From assembly GCA_023407175.1 (NCBI GenBank), contig JAEYMU010000056.1, forward strand, positions 248,001-312,000: a stretch of 64,000 nt of DNA, written 5' to 3'. The number at the start of each line of letters is the position of its first letter. Within the stretch, counting starts at the first letter, position 1. The notes below the pieces were generated by a model, which did not search any database, had not been told where the DNA came from, and saw only the letters and a program-made list of their open reading frames with translations. Of the stretch, positions 1-8,290 are shown piece by piece. Source of the stretch: Bacillota bacterium. GTDB lineage: Bacteria; Bacillota_A; Clostridia; Lachnospirales; Lachnospiraceae. Made by a program: the position numbers and the translations under genes.

Positions 1-688
1 TATTACGAAGCGGTTTATCTTCCGTCCCAATCGTAAGCGACTCTATCCACATACGGAATCGGCGCGGGAGTTCATAACAAACTGTCAAGATTGGATTCGC
101 TGCTGTTTCCGCCGCCATAAAAAATTCGGCTACGCCCGCATCCTTATCATATACATCATATATGTCCAGCCAATTATCGACCATAAACTTACCACTCATG
201 GCCCGCATATTAAAATGAGCAAGTGCCCCCTCAAAATCTGCCCAGATATCATTTGGCGTCCAGAAATTTTCCAATGACTGTCGGAGACTGTTGCTTTTCC
301 CAAGAGAATCCCGGAATGCATAATAGCTTGACTGAACACCGTGCATCAGGTCAAATCCATTTCCCAGAATATAAAGAACTTGATCGTTATCCGGAGCAAT
401 ATCATCTTTCGGGACAACATTCCACGCCTTCAAACGCTCATGAAAAATTGCTTTTTCCTCTTCCTTTTTCTGTTGCCACCACTGATTCTCTTGTTGTTTC
501 CGTTCTTTATCCTGTTGTTCCCTGGCTGCCTTATTGCATTCTATGCAATTCTTGGGCAGTTCCCAACCACGGCTGGCAAATTGCTCCTGTTTATTCCGTC
601 TGAATATGAACTTTCTGCCGCAGCTGCGACAGATCAGCTCCTGGGGCTTTGGAGTTGCAGATGGATTATCCGCTATTATATCAGCCAT
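1..688 (-). CDS. AbiH-family abortive infection protein with N-terminal zinc ribbon (partial)
   Basis: This reading frame is open from an ATG at 686-688 to the left window edge, so only the first 229 residues are present. An AGAGGTG ribosome site lies 8 nt before the ATG. Residues 20-51 form a zinc ribbon with two CxxC pairs (C20/C23 and C48/C51), followed by a highly charged Lys/Glu/Gln stretch at 52-85. At 106-117 is the nucleotide-binding-like motif ILGNGFDLMHG, then a SYYAF segment, which together are the hallmark of the AbiH family (phage abortive infection, first known from lactococcal plasmids). A zinc ribbon in front of AbiH is seen here directly; its role is unknown, perhaps nucleic-acid or partner binding. 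The gene borders several decayed genes, which fits an accessory, defence-rich location. Family assignment rests on the motif, and the C-terminal half is outside the window. Confidence 0.75.
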   Translation of the reverse strand, partial: MADIIADNPSATPKPQELICRSCGRKFIFRRNKQEQFASRGWELPKNCIECNKAAREQQDKERKQQENQWWQQKKEEEKAIFHERLKAWNVVPKDDIAPDNDQVLYILGNGFDLMHGVQSSYYAFRDSLGKSNSLRQSLENFWTPNDIWADFEGALAHFNMRAMSGKFMVDNWLDIYDVYDKDAGVAEFFMAAETAANPILTVCYELPRRFRMWIESLTIGTEDKPLRN

Positions 689-1204
689 ATCATTTTCACC
701 TCTTATTCTCTATCCGTTTGTAAGAATAATATCACACCAGTGAAGGTTTGTGTATACTATCTTCAGCCAGCTTCTTGACATTTAAGGTTTGATCGTTTTT
801 GCCGCTGAATATAGGTTCTGCCGAATTGTATACCTTTTGCTAAAAAGTGTGGGTTTTGCCCCGTGGTTCCCTTCCACGAGACAAAACCCTTTTTTCATAT
901 TCACATGGCGTTACCCCGTCCTCACTTCCAAGGAAACTTATCCATCTCACCTTCCATAAAAACACAATTCCATCTCACCAAAAACCCGAAAGTGCCCGTG
1001 AAATCAAGGTTTCCGCACGAGAAGCGTAACTGTTTCCACATGCCTTGAACGGTTGAAAAAGATGCCACTTGAGCCTAGTAGGGCCTTGGCGGCAAGTTGC
1101 ATTCTTTCTTTATTATCCAATCCAAAATCTCTGTTTCATACTATATATACATAAAGTACCAAACCAATAAGTTTGATACTTTTAAATCGTAGTCATTATA
1201 CTTT
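689..1204. other. Non-coding stretch between AbiH and the Fic remnant
   Basis: I find no supportable gene here. It holds a strong hairpin at 851-889 (separate entry). The stretch from about 890 to 1110 carries only short frames without ribosome sites on either strand. It may be a decayed gene or an intergenic repeat, but nothing recognisable is left. Confidence 0.5.
849..896. terminator. Rho-independent terminator-like hairpin
   Basis: Arms GGGTTTTG (851-858) and CAAAACCC (882-889) enclose an inner stem CGTGG (862-866) / CCACG (874-878). A run of six T follows on the + strand, and five A precede it at 842-846, so the minus strand also ends in a U run. It probably ends leftward transcription coming from the Fic region. 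Confidence 0.7.
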
Positions 1205-1966
1205 TTACATTTGCTGTATATGCTGTGATTGGTTCTGTTCTAGTATAATAGAAATATATTTATCAAGCTGTACCTCTTCTAATTCCGCATGCATATTTAT
1301 AAAATCATCCAGAAGGCCTTCCGCTGCATATTTATCTAATGCGTTATAATAATCCAGTTTGTTTTCTTTTGCTATAGAAACTGGTAAAAAGCCACAACTC
1401 ATTAGTTGATAGTTCATAATCAGTCTGGACGTCCTGCCATTGCCATCTTGAAATGGATGAATTCGTACAAATTCTGCATGGGTCCAGGCTGCAAGTTCAA
1501 TTGGATTCAAATCTTTTTTACATTTTAAATCTGCAAAGAAGTTTTTAATCTGAACATACATTTCATTTCTTGCAGGTGGTGTATGACTAGCCCCACTAAT
1601 AAAAACTTCCTCATTTCGATATATACCACCAACTATGATATTCTCCATGACAAGTGCATGTATATCCTTTACTATTTTTTCATCCAACGGAAGCCCGTCT
1701 TTGATGCATTACTTCACATAACGAAAGGCTTTTTTATGATTTATAACTTCATATATTTCTCTAAGTGATTTTCCACCAATGGAAATGCCATCTTCCAATA
1801 CTACCTTAGTTTCCATCAGTGTAAGGGTATTTCCTTCGATTGCAGTAGAATTATGTGTAAATTCCACTTCAAAAGCATCATTATAAGATTTAACAGTCAC
1901 TCCATGAAGTGTATCTTTTCCATTTTCATATAGTCTTTGCTTTTCTAATATTCTGTTAATATCCAA
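1205..1966 (-). pseudogene. Fic-domain AMP-transferase, interrupted by one in-frame stop
   Basis: Fic proteins transfer AMP or related groups to target proteins. The frame starts at a TTG (1964-1966) with GAGGTG five nt upstream and would encode about 253 residues. The N-terminal part carries the inhibitory helix motif STAIEGN. The C-terminal part carries the complete catalytic loop HPFQDGNGR. Both halves are in the same frame but separated by a single TAA at 1709-1711, where related proteins usually have a glutamate (GAA to TAA is one change). The reading resumes without loss as CIKDGLPLDEK. The downstream piece could be restarted from a TTG at 1685-1687, giving a 160-residue Fic core without its inhibitory helix, but that start has no convincing ribosome site. 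The single substitution suggests a recent nonsense mutation or a sequencing error. Confidence 0.85.
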
Positions 1967-2154
1967 GTTTACACCTCATTTCATATTATAACTATTATAC
2001 TATACTAATAACAAATAGTAAGCCTACAGTTTATCTTATTTCTTCTGCAACAGGATTATGAATTCTACATGCCTTGGGTGCGTATTTCTGATGTATGAGG
2101 AAACATATCAAGAGCATATAATTCGAGGGAACATTTACGTATTTTATAATATAG

Positions 2155-3156
2155 TCACCAGTTATTCACTGCATGTTCCGCAAAGGAAATCAGATGATCC
2201 ACCTGCAACACTGTCCCATCCTCCAATACAGCGGTCCCTCGAAATCCCCCAAACATTTGATGGCAGCAGTTATTCACCCATAAAAGTTTGGTTCTTGTAG
2301 TCCGGTCATAGCATGGGGTAAGAATCAGGTCCAGTTTACCTTCCTCATCATAGATATGCCAGGGATTATTATAATCCGTGCCGAGGTCAAAATGAACCTC
2401 ACCCAGCTTACTTACCTTATCTCCATAGAATATAATATTCTCTGTCGCATTATCAGTATTTCCAAAACCCCGCCCCAGATTGAAGCCAAAAATCTGATTG
2501 TTGATATACCCGGTCCCATTACTCCAGTACCATTCGTTGTGAAACGGCCAGACACCACGACCCCAATCCAGCAGTCCAAAGGAATCCTTCGAGGAAAAAT
2601 GATAAATCGTTCCTTTGTATGTCACGATTCCTTCTGCAATCATACAATTAATTTTATGGTTATAATAGAAAGCTTTTGGAGATTCATCAAATGGAATGTT
2701 AATAACCAAGGAGCTGGAATTCTGTCTGGTCAGCAGGATATCTGCTTCAAAATCATCCCAATGGCAGGTAAGCCGGCGTGTGCTGGCCTTTGCCTCAAAG
2801 CGTACCATCCCTGCTTTTTTTTCATAACATACCACATGGTCTTTTTCTGCGTCCTCGGGTAAATGCAGCGAACCAAACGGAAGCACCAGAAAGGTTCCCT
2901 TTTCCGCTAACTTTACTCCCTTCACAAAGTCAAATAACATAACATTTACCTGACCTGCATAAGCCGCATGACCGATGGTGAACTGCAGGCACAGATTTCG
3001 ATTGGTAATCTGATAAAAATCCCATTCCTTGATTCGAAACGGTGATGCCTTTATCGCATTTCTTTGGTAGATAAGAACACTTTTTGTAGAATATCCGGGA
3101 TTTGGTGATCCTTTTTCATTAAGTACAGGCCCAGGTCCGGCAAACTGCTTCTGCAT
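2155..3156 (-). CDS. DUF2804 family protein
   Basis: A 333-residue cytoplasmic protein whose sequence matches the DUF2804 family as I know it. It has an N-terminal segment rich in aromatic residues, a central DWGRGVWPF block near residue 202, and repeated beta-strand patterns with many Trp, Tyr and Phe. It has no signal peptide or membrane segment. The ATG follows an AAGGGA ribosome site. The biochemical function of the family is not established. The arrangement of strands suggests a beta-sandwich that may bind lipid or sugar, which is inference. It stands alone between the Fic remnant and the broken MFS transporter and appears intact, unlike most of its neighbours. Confidence 0.75.
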   Translation of the reverse strand: MQKQFAGPGPVLNEKGSPNPGYSTKSVLIYQRNAIKASPFRIKEWDFYQITNRNLCLQFTIGHAAYAGQVNVMLFDFVKGVKLAEKGTFLVLPFGSLHLPEDAEKDHVVCYEKKAGMVRFEAKASTRRLTCHWDDFEADILLTRQNSSSLVINIPFDESPKAFYYNHKINCMIAEGIVTYKGTIYHFSSKDSFGLLDWGRGVWPFHNEWYWSNGTGYINNQIFGFNLGRGFGNTDNATENIIFYGDKVSKLGEVHFDLGTDYNNPWHIYDEEGKLDLILTPCYDRTTRTKLLWVNNCCHQMFGGFRGTAVLEDGTVLQVDHLISFAEHAVNNW

Positions 3157-3244
3157 TATATGATTCCCTTCTTTCTTTTCATCTTTCCTAAGAATAATTT
3201 CCTGTTGACTAGCCCTGTCGATAAGAACATCTGCATGGATATTA

Positions 3245-4616
3245 TTATTTTTCTTCGGTTTGTATAGCGGCTTTCTCTACTCTTTTATAATAAGCTTTTG
3301 CTCCAAATAATAAAGGAATAATAGGTAACATTACTAACAACGCAGCCCACAGATATATACTTTCCGTTTGGAATGTTTTCTGTAATGCCGTATTCATTGA
3401 CAATACTTCCAGCTCCATTTTTAATAATAATGTTTCCGATAACAGTACCAATAATCATAGGAATCAAGGTGAAAAACAATACACGAATACCCTCAAATTG
3501 ACCGTGGCTTTCCTGGGGATAAAGCTGCTTTACCCACATTGTCATACTTTGCACTACAAGTATATAGCCTGCACCAATTAGGAAAATGGCAAGAAATAAA
3601 AGGTAATTTTGCGAGCCGAACAATTTTTGCGTATTAATATTTTCAGGACGAATAAACAAGCCTAAAATCCAAAGTCCTGTCATGTTAACGATAATGGCAG
3701 CAAATGTAATAATCGGCGTCTTGTTACGGTTAATCAGTCCAATGCATGGAATGACTAATAAAGATGCCAGCAAGAGGCTAATTCCCTGAATAAGTCCCAT
3801 GCTATCTGCTTTAAAGCCCATGCGATAAATCATCCAGTTGCCCATTTGTACAAAATAAATGTTAAAGGGAATGAAAAATAGTGCCGTAGTAATACAAACC
3901 AGAAGAAGTTCTTTTTGTGCCAACAATCCTTTAGAACGGAAAATAGCACTAAACTGTTGCCATAAGGTACCTTGTTTGTATGGTACAAGAGTTGGACTGT
4001 CTTTCAAAAATAACAGAGACAAAATACCCGTTGTAATTACAAAAAGTCCCATACACCAAAATAGACGGTTGTAATTATCATCACTACCAATAAGTAACCC
4101 ACCTACTACGGTACCAATAACAGTACCGATTACAGGTAAAAAGGCTAGTATAGCCCCTACCTGACCACGATTTTTGTCTGTGGTTAAATCATTACTCCAG
4201 GCACTAAAGCCAGAGTCGTTGCCCATTGAGCCGAAAAAGCTCATAATATCATCTGTTAAAATAACCAAAAATGCAATCCAAATTACTGATTTTGAACCCA
4301 TGTTAACGGATCCTGTGTTTAGAAATTCTGTAAGGCCAAATACAATCGTAAATAATCCCCAAATAATGTAGCCCCAGGATATTAACTTACGTCGTGAACC
4401 AAAACGATCGGACAGGGTACCAAATAAAAAAGTGCTAAAGGTAGTAACTAGCGCACTGGTAATAACCATTAAGGTAACTATGGTAGAGTCCTTGGCAATT
4501 TTTGCATATACAAAAGTATTAAACCACTGGTTTTCAATATTCCAGCATAGCTGTCCAGCAAGTCCCAGTCCCCAAAGAAGGAGCCAAAAATGTGTGCGAT
4601 TTACTTTGGTTTTCAT
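3245..4616 (-). pseudogene. MFS transporter with a late frameshift in a TA repeat
   Basis: A 12-helix major facilitator. The cytoplasmic loop after helix 2 has the MFS motif GTLSDRFGSRRK, and the first 420 or so residues show regular hydrophobic helices. It resembles sugar or glycoside carriers, and a glycosidase remnant lies 1.3 kb away. The frame that starts at 4616 (AGAGG site) runs to a stop at 3285 with an abnormal tail. The frame from about 3355 down to the stop at 3245 encodes the expected last helix, YLWAALLVMLPIIPLLFG, with a basic tail. The switch falls in the short TATATAT tract near 3353-3359, and one extra TA unit would restore a continuous protein. In the present state the final helix is replaced. 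It may be a recent pseudogene, a phase-variable tract, or a sequencing error. Confidence 0.75.
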
Positions 4617-4667
4617 ACTTTAACCTCTTTCATTATAATTTGAGAGCTTGTTCCTTGAATACGGTTG

Positions 4668-5236
4668 CTAATCATTCCTGGAAGCAAAATAATCTTCCGC
4701 AAGTATGGCATATCTAACGCTATCGCAAATGCCTTGATTGCCTATATCGTCTTGCCGCATCGTTCCTTCGTATTTAAGACCGCATTTCAGCATCATCTTA
4801 CCCGAATTAGGATTCAATAGGTCGTGCCGTGATTCAATGCGATTCACTCCGATATCCTCAAAGAAAAAGCGAATAAGTTCCCGGAGCGCTTCTGATATGT
4901 AGCCGCAATGCCACCATTTTCGTCCGATACAATATCCGATATGAACCATCTTTATATCATCGCGCTGTTCAACCGCGACGATGCTCCCAATCGGCTCACC
5001 AAGCTCTTTGAAGCAATTGCCCATCTGTAATGATTTGGGTTTTCATATAATGACAACCAACTGTCAATAACCGCTTTTGAAACATATACATCCGTATGTG
5101 TCGGCCAAGTCAAATACTTTGTTACCCCTGCATCACTCGCCCAATTATTAAACATAGCTTCCGCATCCGCTACCCTAAACCGCCGTAATATCAGCCGTTC
5201 TGTTTCAAGCGTGACCGTACCTTTATGCTCTAACAT
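4668..5236 (-). pseudogene. GNAT acetyltransferase (RimJ/RimL type), frameshifted
   Basis: The first part, starting at MLEHKGTVTLETERL (5236), carries the usual N-terminal strand ETERLILRRF and continues to NHYRWAIA near 5018. It then runs out of frame to a stop at 4952. The next frame over continues the family sequence FKELGEPIGS, then the acetyl-CoA-binding region GYCIGRKWWHCGYISEALRE, NRIESRHDLLNPNSGKMMLK and a normal C-terminus at 4668. One missing base around 5016-5020 explains the break. Such enzymes N-acetylate protein N-termini, amino sugars or antibiotics; the substrate cannot be told. It is one of two damaged GNAT genes side by side. Confidence 0.8.
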
Positions 5237-5301
5237 AATGACACCGTCTCTTCGCGTTAATACCATCAAACAGATTCACCTTGAATCCATTTGGTTGACT
5301 A

Positions 5302-5496
5302 TCAGTATTCACTTTTTAAATAGTCATCGGCAAGAATAGCGTAATTTATTGCGCTAAATCTCCCTGCATTGCACACCATTCCTTGTCGCGCAGTTCCCTC
5401 ACAAAACATTCCGCATTTTTGCATAACTTTGCCGGACGCAGAGTTTTCATCTGCATGATTAGCACAAATTCTCATAAAACCTATTAACCACCTCAT
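5302..5496 (-). pseudogene. C-terminal fragment of a second GNAT acetyltransferase
   Basis: This 64-residue frame contains ENSASGKVMQKCGM followed by EGTARQ and AILADDYLKSEY. These correspond to the last 50 or so residues of the GNAT family, and the same region appears in the neighbouring frameshifted gene. The first acetyl-CoA-binding strands are absent. The start overlaps the end of the XRE regulator by 4 nt, so it may still be transcribed, but a functional enzyme is not expected. It probably arose by deletion. Confidence 0.65.
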
Positions 5497-5702
5497 TCCT
5501 TATCTGGCACAATTTCAACTACATCCTCAATCCTGCAATCCAGTACACGGCAAATACGCTCCAGCGTGGTTGTCGTAACACCTTGGCTTTTATTCATTTT
5601 AGCAATAGTGGATGAACTCAGATGTGCCTTGACCTCCAGTTGCTTCTTCGACATTTCACGGTCAATCAACAGTTTCCAAAGCCTTTTATAACTTATTGCC
5701 AA
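5493..5702 (-). CDS. Small XRE/Cro-type DNA-binding regulator
   Basis: A 69-residue helix-turn-helix protein of the short Cro/CI type. Helices 2-3 are recognisable in MSKKQLEVKAHLSSSTIAK, followed by the family-typical end VTTTTLERICRVLDCRIEDV. I prefer the TTG at 5700-5702 because GGGAG lies 8 nt upstream and related proteins begin at AISYKRLWKLL. An ATG at 5726 would add eight residues without a good ribosome site. It probably represses its own promoter and nearby genes. It sits directly upstream of the acetyltransferase fragments and appears intact. The target is unknown. Confidence 0.75.
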   Translation of the reverse strand: MAISYKRLWKLLIDREMSKKQLEVKAHLSSSTIAKMNKSQGVTTTTLERICRVLDCRIEDVVEIVPDKE

Positions 5703-5790
5703 TTTAATCACTCCCAGAGTTTTCATTTAAGAATATTTTACCATATGTAAAATTGTTTTTCAATGAATTACTGCGAAAAAGTAAAGAGCT

Positions 5791-5836
5791 AAAACAAAAA
5801 ACGGAAGCAATTGTAAGCCTTACAACACTTCCGTTT
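5791..5836 (-). terminator. Rho-independent terminator
   Basis: Arms AAACGGAAG (5799-5807) and CTTCCGTTT (5828-5836) enclose an inner stem TTGTAA/TTACAA. On the minus strand the hairpin is followed by TTTTTTGTTTT. It would end transcription from the GH31 remnant side and isolate the XRE regulator. Confidence 0.75.
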
Positions 5837-5963
5837 AAAACAGATTGGTGAATTATAATTTCATTTCGCGCCCGCATGACAATCGGCGGTTGAGCTTCTC
5901 AAAAACCGAAATTGCCTGTTTATAACATTTTTAAAGAATTCCAACTAGCAATGGCATTGAGTT

Positions 5964-6424
5964 TTATAAGCCGATCGCCTTGCGTTCAAATACCGGAGAG
6001 TATTCGATTGGTGCATCAACTGATATCGTTATGCCGCCGGTATACTTTTCTCCGGTAGAGTCAATATCCACTCACCGGCAGGGAGATATACGTCTCTCTT
6101 GTATTCATTCAGATGAAGAATCGGCGCTACAAGATATCTGTCACCAAACATATACTGATCCTGAAGTTCCCAACATTTCTCATCTTCAGGAAATTCATAG
6201 AACATAGTACGAACCAATGGAGAGCCATTCGTATGAGCTTCTTCATAAAGCTTTTTGATATATTCATGCATACTGATACGGATATCATAGTATTTCTTCA
6301 TGATCTTATAATTGTCTTCTCCATAACTCCAAAGCTCATTTGGCTGGCCTGTATGAAGGTAGCCGCCACCCCAGTCTCTGTTATCCAGCGGTGGAATGTT
6401 GTAAGGGCCTCTGTTCCCGTACAT
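5964..6424 (-). pseudogene. C-terminal remnant of a GH31 alpha-glycosidase
   Basis: About 150 residues of a family 31 glycoside hydrolase remain. Recognisable blocks are RDWGGGYLHTGQPNELW, a YIKKLYEEAHTNGSPLVR segment (the conserved end of the barrel) and the following beta-sandwich start FGDRYLVAPIL. Near 6058 the frame breaks after GEWI. The correct ending DSTGEKYTGG to FERKAIGL continues in another frame down to a TAA at 5964-5966, consistent with loss of about four bases. The catalytic part upstream is missing. At its left-in-protein end it is fused to the tail of the C_GCAxxG_C_C remnant at about 6424. It must be non-functional as an enzyme. Confidence 0.75.
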
Positions 6425-6723
6425 TTTAAAGAACTATATCTTTCGGTAAACTCGTCTGCATATTGGTAGCAAAGCGCGGCTATATCAGAATCAGATTTTC
6501 CTTTCTAACTGAAATAAATTCCAATAAACATCAAAGCACCTTCAACCAAGCCGCATTGAGCTCTATATCCTCCTGCTCCATGCAAACCGATCGCGGCGTT
6601 TGAGGTTTGCGCTTCCAGATTAACATGAAATAATTCACATAAGCAAGTTAATACCGTTCTTGCACAATTAATATCATGTTTCCAATACAATTCATGTACT
6701 CTTTCTTTAATCGTTACATCCAT
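6425..6723 (-). pseudogene. C_GCAxxG_C_C family redox protein remnant
   Basis: The frame starts at ATG 6721-6723 with GAGGTG just upstream. It encodes a small cysteine protein with NCARTVL, HGAGGYRAQCG and EGALMFIG blocks, typical of the C_GCAxxG_C_C family, thought to be redox or metal-binding. A TAG at 6505-6507 interrupts it. Reading through, the same frame continues with family-like YADEFTERYSSLKC up to about 6424, where sequence abruptly becomes the GH31 remnant. A nonsense change and a deletion junction are therefore both present. The truncated 73-residue product could still be made. Confidence 0.6.
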
Positions 6724-6744
6724 TTTGCACCTCATTTTTTATAC

Positions 6745-8286
6745 TTACTTTTCCCTCTGTACAAGACAGACGCTCTCGCAATGCCCCGTCCAAGGAAACA
6801 TATCCACTGGCACCGCCTTTACAGCCCTATACCCCTTCTTCACCAGATAAGCCATGTCCCTCTCCAGCGTAACCGGGTTACAGGAGATATAAACCACCTT
6901 CTTTGGCTTAAGCAGTACCAAAGCCTCCAGAAATTGCTCCGTGCTTCCGCTTCTTGGCGGGTCCAGGAATACAATATCGGCAGCTTCCTTCTTAGCAGCC
7001 ATCTGGCTCATAAAGGCACCTGCATCATTGTTATAGAATTCAATATTGCGGACCTCATTACGTTTCGCATTAATTATGGCATCCCCGACAGCATCCTTGT
7101 TCAGCTCTACTCCAAGAACTTTTCCTGCCTGGTCGGAGGCAATTATTCCTATTGTTCCGGTTCCGCAATAGGCATCAATTACTGTCTCTCTTCCGGTCAG
7201 TCCTGCTAGCTCCACCGCTTTTTGATAAATCACCTCGGTCTGCGCGGGATTAACCTGATAGAAGGATTTCGGGGAAATCCGGAATACCTTGCCGCATAGG
7301 CTGTCCTCAATATACCCCTTCCCGTAAAGTATGTGCTCCTTTTCTCCTAATACCATACTGGTCTGCTTATCATTTACATTAATTATTATGGTTGTTATCT
7401 CTGGGTGCTTTTCCCGCAATGCTTTAACAAAATTATTCTTGGAGGGCATAATCGGCGAAGCCAGTACTAATACCACCATAATCTCGCCGCTTACATATCC
7501 GGTGCGAATTAGGACATGACGCAGCAGGCCGTATCCGGTATCCTCATCATAGGTTTTAATTTTAAAGGATTTTAGCATTCCCCGGATAGTAGCAATAATC
7601 TCGTCCGCTTTCTGATTGTGAATCAGGCAGCTCTCTACGGGAATTACACGGTGAGTTCCTTCCTCGTATACACCGGATACCGGATTACCCTTTCTATCAT
7701 GGTCAAATACCACGTGTACCTTGTTACGGTAATGGGTGGGATTCTTCATTCCAATGATCGGCTCTGCCTTGACATATTTACCAAGGAGCTTTTCCACTGT
7801 TTTCTGTTTTTCCTGCAGCTGGGTTTCATAGCTCTGCACCAGGATATTGCAGCCTCCGCAGGCTTTAAGATATGGACAGGCATTATTATTCCCTGCTGTT
7901 TTCTTCTTAAGGGATGTCCCCGCTGAACCTACTGTCTTCCTCTCCTGGGGCGTTTGCCTCTTATGCAGGTTAGGCTGATTCTGATCTCTCTTTTCCAAAG
8001 TTTTATTTCCGAATGCCTTATTGGCCCTTTTCTGGCCGTATTTCTTTTTTTCTTCCTCACTTAGCAGGCTCATATCCAGATCTTCGTAAGAATCCTCGGA
8101 TAAATTATTTTTATATGAATATGCCGGTGCTTTTACCGGTTTTGTTGCTCTGCTGCCGTTCTTATTTTCTGATTTTTTGGTATTATCTGCTCTTTTTAAG
8201 CTATTATCTGATCTTTTCTTCTGTACCATATCTGCTCTTTCCATTCTGCTAATCCCTGGCTTCCTGTCTTTATTATAATCATTCAT
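6745..8286 (-). CDS. rlmD: 23S rRNA (uracil-5-)-methyltransferase RlmD-like
   Basis: An S-adenosylmethionine-dependent RNA m5U methyltransferase of the TrmA/RlmD family, acting on 23S rRNA. From the ATG at 8284-8286 the protein has 513 residues. The first 130 or so are lysine/asparagine-rich and probably disordered, and there is no classical TRAM domain. The Fe-S cluster cysteines follow in CPYLKACGGCNI. The Rossmann motif DAYCGTGTIGI and the catalytic-cysteine motif SCNPVTLERD are intact. I chose this ATG because AAGGAG lies 9 nt upstream; a GTG at 8343 would sit inside the preceding gene with no spacing to a ribosome site. The start lies 4 nt after the stop of the radical SAM gene, so the two are co-transcribed. 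The assignment to U1939 or U747-type sites is by family only. Confidence 0.85.
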   Translation of the reverse strand: MNDYNKDRKPGISRMERADMVQKKRSDNSLKRADNTKKSENKNGSRATKPVKAPAYSYKNNLSEDSYEDLDMSLLSEEEKKKYGQKRANKAFGNKTLEKRDQNQPNLHKRQTPQERKTVGSAGTSLKKKTAGNNNACPYLKACGGCNILVQSYETQLQEKQKTVEKLLGKYVKAEPIIGMKNPTHYRNKVHVVFDHDRKGNPVSGVYEEGTHRVIPVESCLIHNQKADEIIATIRGMLKSFKIKTYDEDTGYGLLRHVLIRTGYVSGEIMVVLVLASPIMPSKNNFVKALREKHPEITTIIINVNDKQTSMVLGEKEHILYGKGYIEDSLCGKVFRISPKSFYQVNPAQTEVIYQKAVELAGLTGRETVIDAYCGTGTIGIIASDQAGKVLGVELNKDAVGDAIINAKRNEVRNIEFYNNDAGAFMSQMAAKKEAADIVFLDPPRSGSTEQFLEALVLLKPKKVVYISCNPVTLERDMAYLVKKGYRAVKAVPVDMFPWTGHCESVCLVQREK

Positions 8287-8290
8287 AGTG

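Noticed and set aside
847..1048. Two overlapping rightward frames after the first hairpin
   Set aside because: No ribosome site, no recognisable family, and they run through the hairpin's flank; treated as chance frames.
2356..2862. A rightward frame of 168 codons inside the DUF2804 gene
   Set aside because: It lies wholly antisense to a gene with clear family features.
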